Source: an uncultured Alphaproteobacteria bacterium
GTDB taxonomy: Bacteria > Pseudomonadota > Alphaproteobacteria > RF32 > CAG-239
Assembly (NCBI GenBank): GCA_944391355.1
Contig: CALXTG010000002.1
Span: forward strand, 1-7,547
Reading direction: 5' to 3'
DNA length: 7,547 nt
Shown here: piece by piece, positions 1 to 5,871 of the stretch
Position numbering within the stretch: position 1 is the stretch's first letter
How the letters are laid out: each line of letters opens with the position of its first letter
The notes under the pieces: generated by a model
What the model saw: the letters and a program-made list of their open reading frames with translations, nothing else
What the model was told of the DNA's origin: nothing
Databases searched by the model: none
Made by a program: the position numbers and the translations under genes

Positions 1-397
1 CGGCATTGACAGCGTCAAGCAGTTCCTGAGCGGTCTCGACAACTGCGCCGTTTTCGCCGGCCTGTTCGGCAAACCATTCTTTGCCGGGGATCGCGGTTTC
101 GAGTGCTTGGTTAGCGACCGCCTTGGCCTGCTCGAGGAATTTTATACCGGAGTCAATCGCTTCGCTTGCCGCTTTAATCGTTTGAATTCCCTGTGACATG
201 GCGTCCAAAAGCGCGGTCAAATCCGCAGCTCGGTTGTTTAACGAAGAAGCGGTATAATAAGAAGAGGGATTATCGATTGCGGAAGATACTTTAAGCCCGG
301 TCGCCAAGCGGTTTTGCACAATATCCTGCTGTCTTGCAATATTCTGCAAGCTCAACAAGTTGCTGCGCATCGACGCTGTTAAACTGATCGTACTCAT
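1..397 (-). CDS. flagellin, N-terminal part (runs off left edge)
   Basis: Reading the minus strand from the ATG at 397-395 gives 132 codons with no stop before the window edge. The peptide opens MSTISLTASMRSNLLSLQ and continues with NRLATGLKVSSAIDNPSSYY and LNNRAADLTALLDAMSQGIQ, the D0/D1 helical core of bacterial flagellin (roughly residues 5-100). After about residue 95 it becomes less conserved, as expected on approach to the variable surface region. The C-terminal half lies outside the window. Flagellin is exported by the flagellar type III apparatus and polymerises into the filament. An in-frame TGA lies nine bases upstream of the ATG, so this is the first possible start. Only a weak purine stretch (GGGAA, 398-402) lies close to it. 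The start abuts a repeat element, and a second, vestigial flagellin start lies about 145 bases upstream. The gene points away from ppiD and is separated from it by a terminator. The symbol is left blank because paralogues (fliC, flaA) cannot be told apart. Confidence 0.93.
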   Translation of the reverse strand, partial: MSTISLTASMRSNLLSLQNIARQQDIVQNRLATGLKVSSAIDNPSSYYTASSLNNRAADLTALLDAMSQGIQTIKAASEAIDSGIKFLEQAKAVANQALETAIPGKEWFAEQAGENGAVVETAQELLDAVNA

Positions 398-543
398 TTC
401 CCGTCATGCTGAACTTGGTTCAGCATCTCCATAATAAGGACAACTTCGCAGCGGTCTATGGATTCCACATGTGCCACATCCTGTCGGGTGTGAGCTTCAG
501 GATGACAGTAAAAAAGTGACGCTGTTAACGAAATCCCCGACAT
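394..543 (-). pseudogene. vestigial flagellin start interrupted by repeat element 1
   Basis: On the minus strand an ATG at 543-541 begins the peptide MSGISLTAS (543-517), matching eight of the first nine residues of the working flagellin (MSTISLTAS). It has a plausible ribosome binding site, AAGAGG at 557-552, eight bases from the ATG. After codon nine the similarity stops and the frame passes through repeat element 1. It ends at TGA 396-394, whose bases overlap the flagellin ATG as ATGA; the whole frame is 49 codons plus stop. The two start segments differ at about 10 of 27 bases, including serine codons TCG versus AGT, so they are diverged copies and not a fresh target-site duplication. The simplest reading is the remnant of a second, tandem flagellin gene whose body was lost. 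A translated leader coupled to flagellin is possible. No function is shown. Confidence 0.55.
403..506. repeat. inverted-repeat element 1, next to flagellin start
   Basis: The element is bounded by GTCAT (403-407) and its complement ATGAC (502-506). The left arm is a hairpin with a perfect 9-bp stem (406-414 with 418-426) and a TTG loop. The right arm can form a shorter stem (ATCCTG 478-483 with CAGGAT 498-503). Each arm follows the layout GTCAT, stem-loop, ATC, also used by element 2. The middle (431-477) is not obviously repetitive. Its left end lies only five bases from the flagellin ATG, so the element forms the flagellin leader. From general knowledge, GTCAT...ATCCA-type dispersed intergenic repeats are common in many proteobacterial genomes. 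That this is such a dispersed family here is inference, since only one window is visible. Confidence 0.65.
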
Positions 544-551
544 TCTCTCGG

Positions 552-557
552 CCTCTT
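552..557 (-). promoter_or_regulatory. ribosome binding site of the vestigial flagellin start
   Basis: The minus strand reads AAGAGG here, eight bases before the ATG at 543. It is a better Shine-Dalgarno match than anything directly in front of the working flagellin ATG at 397. Ribosomes may therefore load here and reach the working start through the ATGA overlap. Confidence 0.4.
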
Positions 558-579
558 GTTATTCTGTTTTCCCTATACT

Positions 580-666
580 GTCATACTCGGGCTTGACCCG
601 AGTATCCAGGTCGATAAATTAGCCTTATTATTTAACCTGGATGTTCGGATCAAGTCCGAACATGAC
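580..666. repeat. inverted-repeat element 2 with two nested hairpins
   Basis: Two 31-base arms (580-610 and 636-666) are inverted copies matching at 25 of 31 positions, separated by an AT-rich 25-base middle. Each arm is itself a hairpin: 583-591 pairs with 597-605, and 641-649 pairs with 655-663, both 9-bp stems around a five-base loop reading CTTGA on the element's own strand. Outer ends are GTCAT and ATGAC; inner ends are ATCCAGG and its complement. All six arm differences fall in the stems as three paired changes that keep base pairing. This is a MITE- or REP-like non-coding element. No transposase is present in the window. Confidence 0.75.
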
Positions 667-696
667 GATAAAAATAAGCCGAACCATGACAATAAA
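659..696. repeat. short near-duplicate of the element 2 right end
   Basis: The end of element 2 (GAACATGACGATAAA, 659-673) recurs with one insertion and one substitution as GAACCATGACAATAAA (681-696). It may be a small tandem duplication or the stub of a third, degraded element. It is short, so chance cannot be excluded. Confidence 0.35.
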
Positions 697-699
697 GAT

Positions 700-728
700 A
701 TATTATCATAATTTCCCATTCTAATCAA
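700..728 (-). promoter_or_regulatory. possible flagellin promoter (weak)
   Basis: On the minus strand TTGATT (728-723) and TAATAT (705-700) are 17 bases apart, each matching the housekeeping consensus at four of six positions. This AT-rich stretch (about 690-790) is the only gene-free DNA between the ppiD terminator and the repeats. A second -35-like TTGACA lies at 796-791 but lacks a good -10. Flagellin genes usually use a flagellar sigma factor, and I could not identify a clear sigma-28 or sigma-54 site, so this call is weak. Confidence 0.2.
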
Positions 729-799
729 TATTTGTTAACAAAGATTTAGCAGAACCTCTTTTTCTGTCTAAAACTATTGAACCCGGCTTTTGTCAAACA

Positions 800-839
800 T
801 AAAATTATACCGCCTTCTTTCGAAAGCGGTATAATTTTA
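800..839 (-). terminator. intrinsic terminator of ppiD
   Basis: A perfect 14-bp inverted repeat (800-813 with 826-839) lies 16 bases beyond the ppiD stop codon. The stem has a GC-rich core (ACCGC/GCGGT) and an AT-rich base, so on the minus strand the hairpin runs into ATAATTTTATGTTT. The symmetrical A/T flanks could let it work in both directions. It separates ppiD from the flagellin region. Confidence 0.8.
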
Positions 840-855
840 ACAAAGTTTGTACTGA

Positions 856-2736
856 TCAGTCGGCCAGTCCCAATATCTTATAATCAATTTCAATATTGTA
901 GTCTTTGCCGTAGCTGTCGGTCATCTGATCGGCTGCAGCGCGCATCAGATCAAACTGAGCTTTGCGTTTCAGAAGCTCGGCTTCCTCATCGGTCAGTTTT
1001 TTCTTATCATTAATAACCTTGCTGGCTACCACAATCATCTGCTCTTCGCCGAGGTTAATGACTTTCGGGCTGTTCAGCTCTTCTTTAAATAACTCTGACA
1101 TCTGCAGCGTTGTTAAAGCCTGAAAATTTTCACCGCGTTTAATCGGTTTGCTGGTATTAAGCTTCAAAGAGAAGCGGCGGGCGACATCATCAATTTTATC
1201 ACCGTTTTCCAGATCATGAACGACATCATTGATAATCTCTTGGGCAATTGCCGATTTTTCGTTAACGGCCCACATCTTCTCAATTTCTCCGCGAACCTCG
1301 CTCAGCTCCTGCGGGCGGGCTTCATGAACGGCATCAACGCGGGCGATGACGAAGCCTTCATCTGTTTCAAACACCTGGCTGACTTCATTGACATTATAGG
1401 AAAAAGCCGTGTCGACAAAATCATTGTTGCCGACCAGGCGGCGAAACTTATCTGTCGCTGTTTTAAAGCTGCCGTCTTCTTTAAGGCCGCTGACTTTATG
1501 AATGACAGTATCATTGGCTTTGGCAATGTCTTCCAGAGAAGCGCCGCCGCCGATCTGATCTTCAATCGCCGCGGAGGTTTCATAGGCATATTCATAAGCT
1601 TTATCTTTTTTGATAGCCTCAATAATCTGTTTGCGGGCTGAGGCGAGGGAGGTTTCCTGTTTGCCTTTGATACCCGTAACTTTCATAATATGCCATCCCA
1701 TTTCCGATTTAACCGGTCCGGCAAATTCGCCTTCTTTCAGGGTAAATACCGCATCGGCCATATCGGCAATCAGCATGTCTTTAGAGGCAAAACCAAGCTC
1801 GGTGTCGGCTTTGCTCTGACCGGCAGTTTCGGCGGCGACTTTATAAAAGTCTTCTCCGGCTTTCAGACGCGCGGCAGCCTTTTCAGCATCTTCCTGATTT
1901 TCAAACACCATTTGCAGAATCCGCCGCGATTCGGGTATAACAAAGGTATTGATGTTCTCTTGATAATAAGCGTTGATTTCCTCCTCATCCGGCGTAAATT
2001 TTTTAGCCGCGTCATCAACGGATAAGAAGATAAAGGAAACATCGCGAGCTTCAGGCTCAACGAACTGTGCGGAAAAATCCTGATAATATTGTTCCAGCTC
2101 CTCTTGGGAAATTTTGCGGTCGGTTTTCAGAGCTGCAGGGTCAATGACAATATATTTAAATACCTTGCGCTGATTTTCCAAAGCTTCCAGATAGGGCAGC
2201 ATCGCTCTGGCAATATTAAGGTTGCTGACCGGCGTTTTGATCAGGTGCAGGCTGGCAACGTCTTGGCGCAGCGCACTGATGTAACTTTGCTCCGTAAAAC
2301 CGGAATCATTAAGCAGACGACGCATTTTTTCTTTGCTGAAACGGCTGTTGGCGTCCATAAATTCGGGCTGTGAAAAAATAATCTTGCGGATCAGGGCATC
2401 GCTGATATAAACATTATGTTTTTCGGCAGTTCTCTTAAGTATGGCATCGGTCAGCTCTCTTTGGACGATATCGGCCAGCAGGTTAAGCCGGTTTGTCTCG
2501 TTCATCTCCAGATGATCTCCGAAGATGTTTTTGAGCTTTTGCTGTTCCTGATTAAAACGTCCGGTAATTTCATCGTGGGTGATGACAATGTCATCTACTT
2601 CAATAACCGGTTTGTTGTTAACCTTTTCGCTGATATATCCCGAAATTCCGAACAGAGAAACAAAGCTGAGCGCGGTAAGAATCAACACGCTTTTTCCCAG
2701 CCACGAATCCTGCACTTTTCTAAACTGCTTCATCAT
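856..2736 (-). CDS. ppiD: PpiD/SurA-like membrane-anchored peptidyl-prolyl isomerase
   Basis: The 626-residue protein has the PpiD layout and length (E. coli PpiD is about 620 residues). A short basic cytoplasmic N-terminus is followed by one membrane anchor at about 15-35 (KSVLILTALSFVSLFGISGY). Next comes a SurA-N-like helical chaperone region to about 190 (VIEVDDIVITHDEI motif at about 44-57), then a parvulin PPIC domain at about 269-354 with LGFASKDM and FAGPVKSEMGWHIMKV. A second, degenerate parvulin-like segment may lie at about 390-475. In the family it is a periplasmic folding factor held in the inner membrane near the SecYEG exit. The nearby secG fits that theme but is transcribed divergently. 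Two ATGs stand in tandem (2736 and 2733); the upstream one is closer to the AGGA-type site, though spacing is long. The gene ends at a terminator, with a good -10 upstream, so it is probably monocistronic. Confidence 0.92.
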   Translation of the reverse strand: MMKQFRKVQDSWLGKSVLILTALSFVSLFGISGYISEKVNNKPVIEVDDIVITHDEITGRFNQEQQKLKNIFGDHLEMNETNRLNLLADIVQRELTDAILKRTAEKHNVYISDALIRKIIFSQPEFMDANSRFSKEKMRRLLNDSGFTEQSYISALRQDVASLHLIKTPVSNLNIARAMLPYLEALENQRKVFKYIVIDPAALKTDRKISQEELEQYYQDFSAQFVEPEARDVSFIFLSVDDAAKKFTPDEEEINAYYQENINTFVIPESRRILQMVFENQEDAEKAAARLKAGEDFYKVAAETAGQSKADTELGFASKDMLIADMADAVFTLKEGEFAGPVKSEMGWHIMKVTGIKGKQETSLASARKQIIEAIKKDKAYEYAYETSAAIEDQIGGGASLEDIAKANDTVIHKVSGLKEDGSFKTATDKFRRLVGNNDFVDTAFSYNVNEVSQVFETDEGFVIARVDAVHEARPQELSEVRGEIEKMWAVNEKSAIAQEIINDVVHDLENGDKIDDVARRFSLKLNTSKPIKRGENFQALTTLQMSELFKEELNSPKVINLGEEQMIVVASKVINDKKKLTDEEAELLKRKAQFDLMRAAADQMTDSYGKDYNIEIDYKILGLAD

Positions 2737-2779
2737 TGTCGCTAAACTTTCCTAAAAATCTTTTTGTCAAGACGCCGCA

Positions 2780-2809
2780 ATTATACGCCTAAACATTCAT
2801 TTTATGCAA
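2780..2809 (-). promoter_or_regulatory. ppiD promoter candidate
   Basis: The minus strand carries a perfect TATAAT -10 at 2785-2780, with TTGCAT 18 bases upstream at 2809-2804 as a weak -35. This would start transcription about 35 bases before the ppiD ATG. The -10 is convincing; the -35 is poor. Confidence 0.5.
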
Positions 2810-2826
2810 TCTTATAAATATTAGTG

Positions 2827-2868
2827 TTGAAAAGTTTTTTTAACTGGAAATTATAAATTTAGTATGCT
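2827..2868 (+). promoter_or_regulatory. tpiA-secG promoter candidates
   Basis: Two overlapping sigma-70-like arrangements are visible in this AT-rich part of the divergent intergenic region. One is TTGAAA (2827-2832) with TATAAA (2852-2857) at a long 19-base spacing. The other is TTAACT (2840-2845) with TATGCT (2863-2868) at 17 bases. The first would include the ribosome binding site of the short leader frame at 2881, and the second would start transcription within or after it. I cannot choose between them by eye. Confidence 0.4.
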
Positions 2869-2880
2869 AGAAGGGTGACA

Positions 2881-2919
2881 ATGAAAACTTTGTTTAATTT
2901 TTGTTTGAGGATTGATTAA
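2881..2919 (+). CDS. possible 12-residue leader peptide upstream of tpiA
   Basis: An ATG at 2881 opens a 12-codon frame (MKTLFNFCLRID) ending in TAA at 2917-2919, one base before the tpiA ATG. It is preceded by AGAAGGG (2869-2875), five bases from the ATG, a stronger site than the GAGG used by tpiA. The layout would allow ribosomes finishing the leader to restart at tpiA. The peptide has no recognisable function and no run of regulatory codons. At this length chance occurrence is quite possible, so it is a candidate only. Confidence 0.25.
   Translation: MKTLFNFCLRID
2907..2910 (+). promoter_or_regulatory. ribosome binding site fixing the tpiA start
   Basis: GAGG lies ten bases before the ATG at 2921. 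A TTG at 2912 is in frame but only one base after this site, too close to be used, so ATG 2921 is the preferred start. Confidence 0.55.
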
Positions 2920-2920
2920 A

Positions 2921-3685
2921 ATGGCAAGAAAAACTCTGATTGCCGGCAACTGGAAAATGAACGGCCTGCTGGCCGACGGCGTTGATTTGGCCAAAGGCGT
3001 TGCCGCCGAGGTAAAGAAAATGGGGAAAACTCAGTGTGAATTTCTGGTTTGCCCGCCGTTTACGCTGTTGACTGCGGTTAAAAAAGCTTTGCGCGGTGCC
3101 AAAGTTGCGCTCGGTGCCCAGGATGTTCATTTTAACGCCAAAGGCGCTCACACCGGAGACATCAGCCCGCTAATGCTGAAAGATGCCGGCTGTCAGTATG
3201 TTATTGTCGGTCACTCCGAAAGACGCGCCGACCATAAAGAATCTGACGAGCTGATTAGCAAAAAAGCCGCTGCGGCTTATGAAGCAGGACTGAAAGCCGT
3301 TATTTGCATCGGCGAAACGCTTGAAGAACGCGAAGCCGGCAAAACCATTGATGTCTGCACCCGCCAGATTCTCGGTTCGGTTCCCGATAATGCCGACGGC
3401 AGCAATACGGTTATCGCTTATGAACCGGTTTGGGCTATCGGTACCGGTAAAACCCCGACGGCAGAAGATGTTGAAGAGGTTCATGCCGCGGTTCGCAAAG
3501 TTCTGGCCAAAAAACTCGGCAAAGGCAATGCCAACAAAATGCGCATTTTGTACGGCGGTTCCGTAAAACCCGGAAATGCCAAAGAATTTTTATCTCTGCC
3601 TGATGTTGACGGCGCTTTAATCGGCGGTGCCAGCCTCAAAGTTGAAGATTTCATCGCTATTGCCAAAAACTCCGGCCAATGCTGA
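2921..3685 (+). CDS. tpiA: triosephosphate isomerase
   Basis: The 254-residue product interconverts dihydroxyacetone phosphate and glyceraldehyde 3-phosphate in cytoplasmic glycolysis and gluconeogenesis. The single-domain TIM barrel is complete. The substrate-binding lysine is K12 in AGNWKMNG, the electrophilic histidine is H98 in IVGHSERR, and the catalytic base is E168 in AYEPVWAIGTGKT, followed by the flexible loop 6. The phosphate-binding YGGSVKP (from 211) and GALIGGASL (231-239) are also present. Length is normal for a bacterial TPI (about 250). The start is chosen as ATG 2921, giving the typical MARKTLIAGNWK opening. The gene is divergent from ppiD and 19 bases upstream of secG, so tpiA and secG probably share a transcript, an arrangement known from many bacteria including alphaproteobacteria. 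No damaged residue or odd composition is seen. Confidence 0.98.
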   Translation: MARKTLIAGNWKMNGLLADGVDLAKGVAAEVKKMGKTQCEFLVCPPFTLLTAVKKALRGAKVALGAQDVHFNAKGAHTGDISPLMLKDAGCQYVIVGHSERRADHKESDELISKKAAAAYEAGLKAVICIGETLEEREAGKTIDVCTRQILGSVPDNADGSNTVIAYEPVWAIGTGKTPTAEDVEEVHAAVRKVLAKKLGKGNANKMRILYGGSVKPGNAKEFLSLPDVDGALIGGASLKVEDFIAIAKNSGQC

Positions 3686-3691
3686 TTTTTG

Positions 3692-3697
3692 AAAGGA
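3692..3697 (+). promoter_or_regulatory. ribosome binding site fixing the secG start
   Basis: AAAGGA ends seven bases before ATG 3705, a normal spacing. It leaves only one base before the alternative TTG at 3699, which is therefore ruled out. Confidence 0.6.
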
Positions 3698-3704
3698 TTT
3701 GATT

Positions 3705-4034
3705 ATGGGAACAATTTTATTGGTAATACATTTGCTGGTCGCCATTCTGTTGGTATCGGTAATTTTGATGCAGCGTTCCGAAGGCGGGGCTCTTGACGGC
3801 CTCGGCGGCGGTTCCGGAGCGTCAAATTTTCTCAGTGCCCGCGGCACCGGCAATTTTCTGACCCGTTTGACGGCTATTCTGGCAACCTTATTTATTATCA
3901 CCAGTATTTCGCTGTCTTTGTATCATCGCGGCGCAGCGGTTCGTACTTCCAAATCTTTATTGGACAGTGCGCCGGTTGAGCAGTCGCTGCCGACGGTTCC
4001 CGATGTTCCTTCCGCGCCGGTAGCCGGAAAGTAG
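3705..4034 (+). CDS. secG: SecG, protein translocase subunit
   Basis: The 109-residue protein has the two-helix SecG topology. A first membrane segment at about 2-21 (GTILLVIHLLVAILLVSVIL) is followed by the family signature LMQRSEGGALDGLGGGSG, a loop through NFLSARGTGNFLTR, and a second membrane segment at about 52-72 (LTAILATLFIITSISLSLY). The tail is rich in proline and valine, as in alphaproteobacterial SecG. It is the accessory subunit of the SecYEG channel that helps SecA-driven export across the inner membrane. ATG 3705 is preferred over the in-frame TTG at 3699, because AAAGGA (3692-3697) is seven bases from the ATG and touches the TTG. The gene follows tpiA closely and ends just before a hairpin terminator. 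Confidence 0.95.
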   Translation: MGTILLVIHLLVAILLVSVILMQRSEGGALDGLGGGSGASNFLSARGTGNFLTRLTAILATLFIITSISLSLYHRGAAVRTSKSLLDSAPVEQSLPTVPDVPSAPVAGK

Positions 4035-4054
4035 TATGAAACAGTTGATCTGAA

Positions 4055-4086
4055 ATAAAGGCACCTCCTGAGGAAGGTGCCTTTAT
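4055..4086 (+). terminator. intrinsic terminator after secG, in front of pyrG
   Basis: A perfect 12-bp stem (4055-4066 with 4075-4086, ATAAAGGCACCT and its complement) surrounds an 8-base loop and lies 20 bases after the secG stop. The tail is CTTTATCACTTT, so there is no long T run after the stem and some read-through into pyrG is plausible. Only 24 bases separate the hairpin from the pyrG ATG, leaving little room for a separate pyrG promoter downstream of it. Confidence 0.7.
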
Positions 4087-4097
4087 CACTTTAAAAC

Positions 4098-4102
4098 AGG
4101 GG
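4098..4102 (+). promoter_or_regulatory. pyrG ribosome binding site
   Basis: AGGGG is followed by eight bases and then ATG 4111, supporting that start. The loop side of the preceding hairpin contains CCTCC (4064-4068), which could pair with purine-rich sites such as this one in an alternative fold. Confidence 0.5.
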
Positions 4103-4110
4103 TTTTTATA

Positions 4111-5778
4111 ATGTCTGAATCTTTGAAATATCTTGATAAATTGCCGTCCAAAACCAAATTTGTTTTTATTACCGGCGGCGTCGTGTCATCTTTGGGAAAG
4201 GGGCTGGCCTCGGCTTCCTTATCGTCAATCTTGCAGGCGAGGGGATTTAAGGTCCGGCTGCGCAAGCTCGACCCTTATCTGAATGTTGATCCCGGCACCA
4301 TGAGCCCCACGCAGCACGGCGAGGTTTTTGTTACCGATGACGGTGCCGAAACGGGTTTGGATTTAGGGCATTATGAGCGTTTTTGCGGAGATCCGGCTCA
4401 TAAAAATGACAGCATTACGACCGGAAAAATTTATCTGCGGGTTTTGGAAAAAGAGCGCCACGGCGATTATCTCGGCGCCACAATTCAGGTTATACCCCAT
4501 ATTACTGACGCGATTAAAGAATTTATTGTCTCTGATTTGCATGATGAAGATTTTGTTCTTTGTGAAATCGGCGGGACGGTCGGTGATATCGAAGGTCAGC
4601 CGTATCTTGAGGCGATACGTCAGTTTGCTTATGATGTCGGGCGCGAACGGGTGATGTTTCTGCATGTAACGCTGCTGCCCTATATTCCGACGGCCGGCGA
4701 GCTCAAGACCAAACCGACCCAGCATTCGGTGCGCAAACTTCAAGAATACGGAATCCAGCCCGATTTACTGCTCTGCCGTTCCCAGATGGAAATTCCCGAA
4801 AACGAAAAACGCAAGATCGCGCTTTTCTGCAATCTGCGCGCTGAGAATGTTATTGCCGCCCTAGATGTCGACAATATTTATCAGGTGCCGATCAGCTATG
4901 CCCGCGAAGGTCTTGACGCCGCGGTTTGTCATTATTTCGGGGTCAATTGTACTCAGGCGGCGGATTTGAGAAAATGGGAACAGATTGCCGAAACGGTTCG
5001 CCACCCGCAGGGCGAGGTTAAAATTGCCGTAGTCGGAAAATATGTGTCGCTGCTTGAGGCTTATAAGTCTTTAAACGAAGCTTTGGCGCACGGCGGTATT
5101 GCCAACCAGTATAAAGTCCGTGTCAAATGGATTGACGCCGAAGCTCTGGAAAAGGGAAATCCTGACGAAATGCTGAATGACGTCAATGCGATTTTGGTTC
5201 CCGGCGGGTTCGGCGAACGCGGAACCGAAGGCAAAATGCAGGCCATTAAATATGCCCGCGAGCATAAAGTGCCGTTTTTAGGTATTTGTTTCGGAATGCA
5301 GATGGCGGTTTTGGAAACCATGCGTAATCTGGCCGGTGTCAAAAACGCCGGAACAACCGAATTTGGCAAAGATTGCGAACCGGTCGTCGGTCTGATGACC
5401 GAATGGGATAAAGACGGTGCCCGGCAAATTAGGCATAAAGACGGCGATCTGGGCGGAACCATGCGTCTCGGAGCTTATGACTGCGTACTGGAACCCGATT
5501 CTCTGACTGCCGAGATCTATGGTTCTTCGCATATTTCCGAGCGTCACCGCCACCGTTACGAAGTAAATCTGGCTTATGAAAAACAGCTGAACGCGGCTGG
5601 TATGCGGGTTGTCGGCCGTTCTCCCGACGGGGCGCTTCCCGAAATCGTCGAACGCCCGGATCATCCGTGGTTTATCGGGGTTCAGTTCCATCCCGAACTG
5701 AAATCCCGTCCGTTTGCCCCGGCGCCGCTGTTTGTGTCCTTTGTCAAAGCGGCAATTGACAACAGCCGTTTGCTGTAG
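4111..5778 (+). CDS. pyrG: CTP synthase
   Basis: The 555-residue enzyme makes CTP from UTP, ATP and glutamine in the cytoplasm. The N-terminal synthetase domain (about 14-280) shows FVFITGGVVSSLGKG (ATP-binding loop with K30), the metal- and nucleotide-binding VTDDGAETGLDLGHYERF (D77 within it) and CEIGGTVGDIEG (E152). The C-terminal class I glutamine amidotransferase domain (about 300-550) carries VPGGFGERG, the nucleophile C393 in GICFGMQ, and the H527/E529 pair in QFHPELKSRP. Length is slightly above E. coli PyrG (545). CTP is needed for nucleic acids and phospholipids, and also for activating Kdo to CMP-Kdo, which links it to the next gene, kdsA. Terminators lie on both sides, so it may be its own unit or depend on read-through from tpiA-secG. 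The PyrG attenuation described in Firmicutes is not recognisable here. Confidence 0.98.
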   Translation: MSESLKYLDKLPSKTKFVFITGGVVSSLGKGLASASLSSILQARGFKVRLRKLDPYLNVDPGTMSPTQHGEVFVTDDGAETGLDLGHYERFCGDPAHKNDSITTGKIYLRVLEKERHGDYLGATIQVIPHITDAIKEFIVSDLHDEDFVLCEIGGTVGDIEGQPYLEAIRQFAYDVGRERVMFLHVTLLPYIPTAGELKTKPTQHSVRKLQEYGIQPDLLLCRSQMEIPENEKRKIALFCNLRAENVIAALDVDNIYQVPISYAREGLDAAVCHYFGVNCTQAADLRKWEQIAETVRHPQGEVKIAVVGKYVSLLEAYKSLNEALAHGGIANQYKVRVKWIDAEALEKGNPDEMLNDVNAILVPGGFGERGTEGKMQAIKYAREHKVPFLGICFGMQMAVLETMRNLAGVKNAGTTEFGKDCEPVVGLMTEWDKDGARQIRHKDGDLGGTMRLGAYDCVLEPDSLTAEIYGSSHISERHRHRYEVNLAYEKQLNAAGMRVVGRSPDGALPEIVERPDHPWFIGVQFHPELKSRPFAPAPLFVSFVKAAIDNSRLL

Positions 5779-5798
5779 ATAAAACTGTTCAGGAATGA

Positions 5799-5830
5799 GA
5801 AAGTTCGGTTGCCAAAGACCGAACTTTTTT
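5799..5830 (+). terminator. intrinsic terminator of pyrG
   Basis: A perfect 10-bp stem (5800-5809 with 5818-5827, AAAGTTCGGT and its complement) with an 8-base loop runs into a T tract (5825-5830), 21 bases after the pyrG stop. This is a textbook Rho-independent signal and the strongest in the window. Confidence 0.88.
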
Positions 5831-5858
5831 CTATACTCGGTTATATTTTAATCGCGAT

Positions 5859-5864
5859 AAGGAA
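5859..5864 (+). promoter_or_regulatory. ribosome binding site fixing the kdsA start
   Basis: AAGGAA stands seven bases before ATG 5872. An in-frame TTG at 5809 lies inside the pyrG terminator hairpin and would add 21 residues not expected in this family, so it is rejected. Confidence 0.7.
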
Positions 5865-5871
5865 CGATGAC

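Noticed and set aside
394..543. Target-site duplication flanking repeat element 1
   Set aside because: The two flagellin-start segments differ at about ten of 27 bases while keeping the peptide, which fits old paralogues and not a duplication made by insertion.
403..666. CRISPR array or transposon with its own transposase
   Set aside because: There are only two elements with inverted, not direct, arms and unequal middles; no spacer regularity and no transposase gene is present.
777..1013. Plus-strand open frame of 78 codons over the ppiD terminator and 3' end
   Set aside because: It lies opposite the well-supported ppiD, crosses the terminator hairpin and resembles no protein family.
1216..2745. 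Several plus-strand and minus-strand open frames inside ppiD
   Set aside because: They are alternative-frame reflections of a clear 626-residue PpiD with recognisable domains; none has family motifs of its own.
2737..2920. Riboswitch or small RNA in the ppiD-tpiA gap
   Set aside because: The gap is AT-rich and holds promoter-like boxes; no stable conserved-looking fold or terminator is visible.
5061..5691. Minus-strand open frames within pyrG
   Set aside because: They lie opposite conserved CTP synthase sequence, with no motifs or independent ribosome binding sites that I could see.
5809..5871. Extended kdsA start at TTG 5809
   Set aside because: The TTG sits inside the pyrG terminator, and ATG 5872 has a properly spaced AAGGAA site and the usual family N-terminus.
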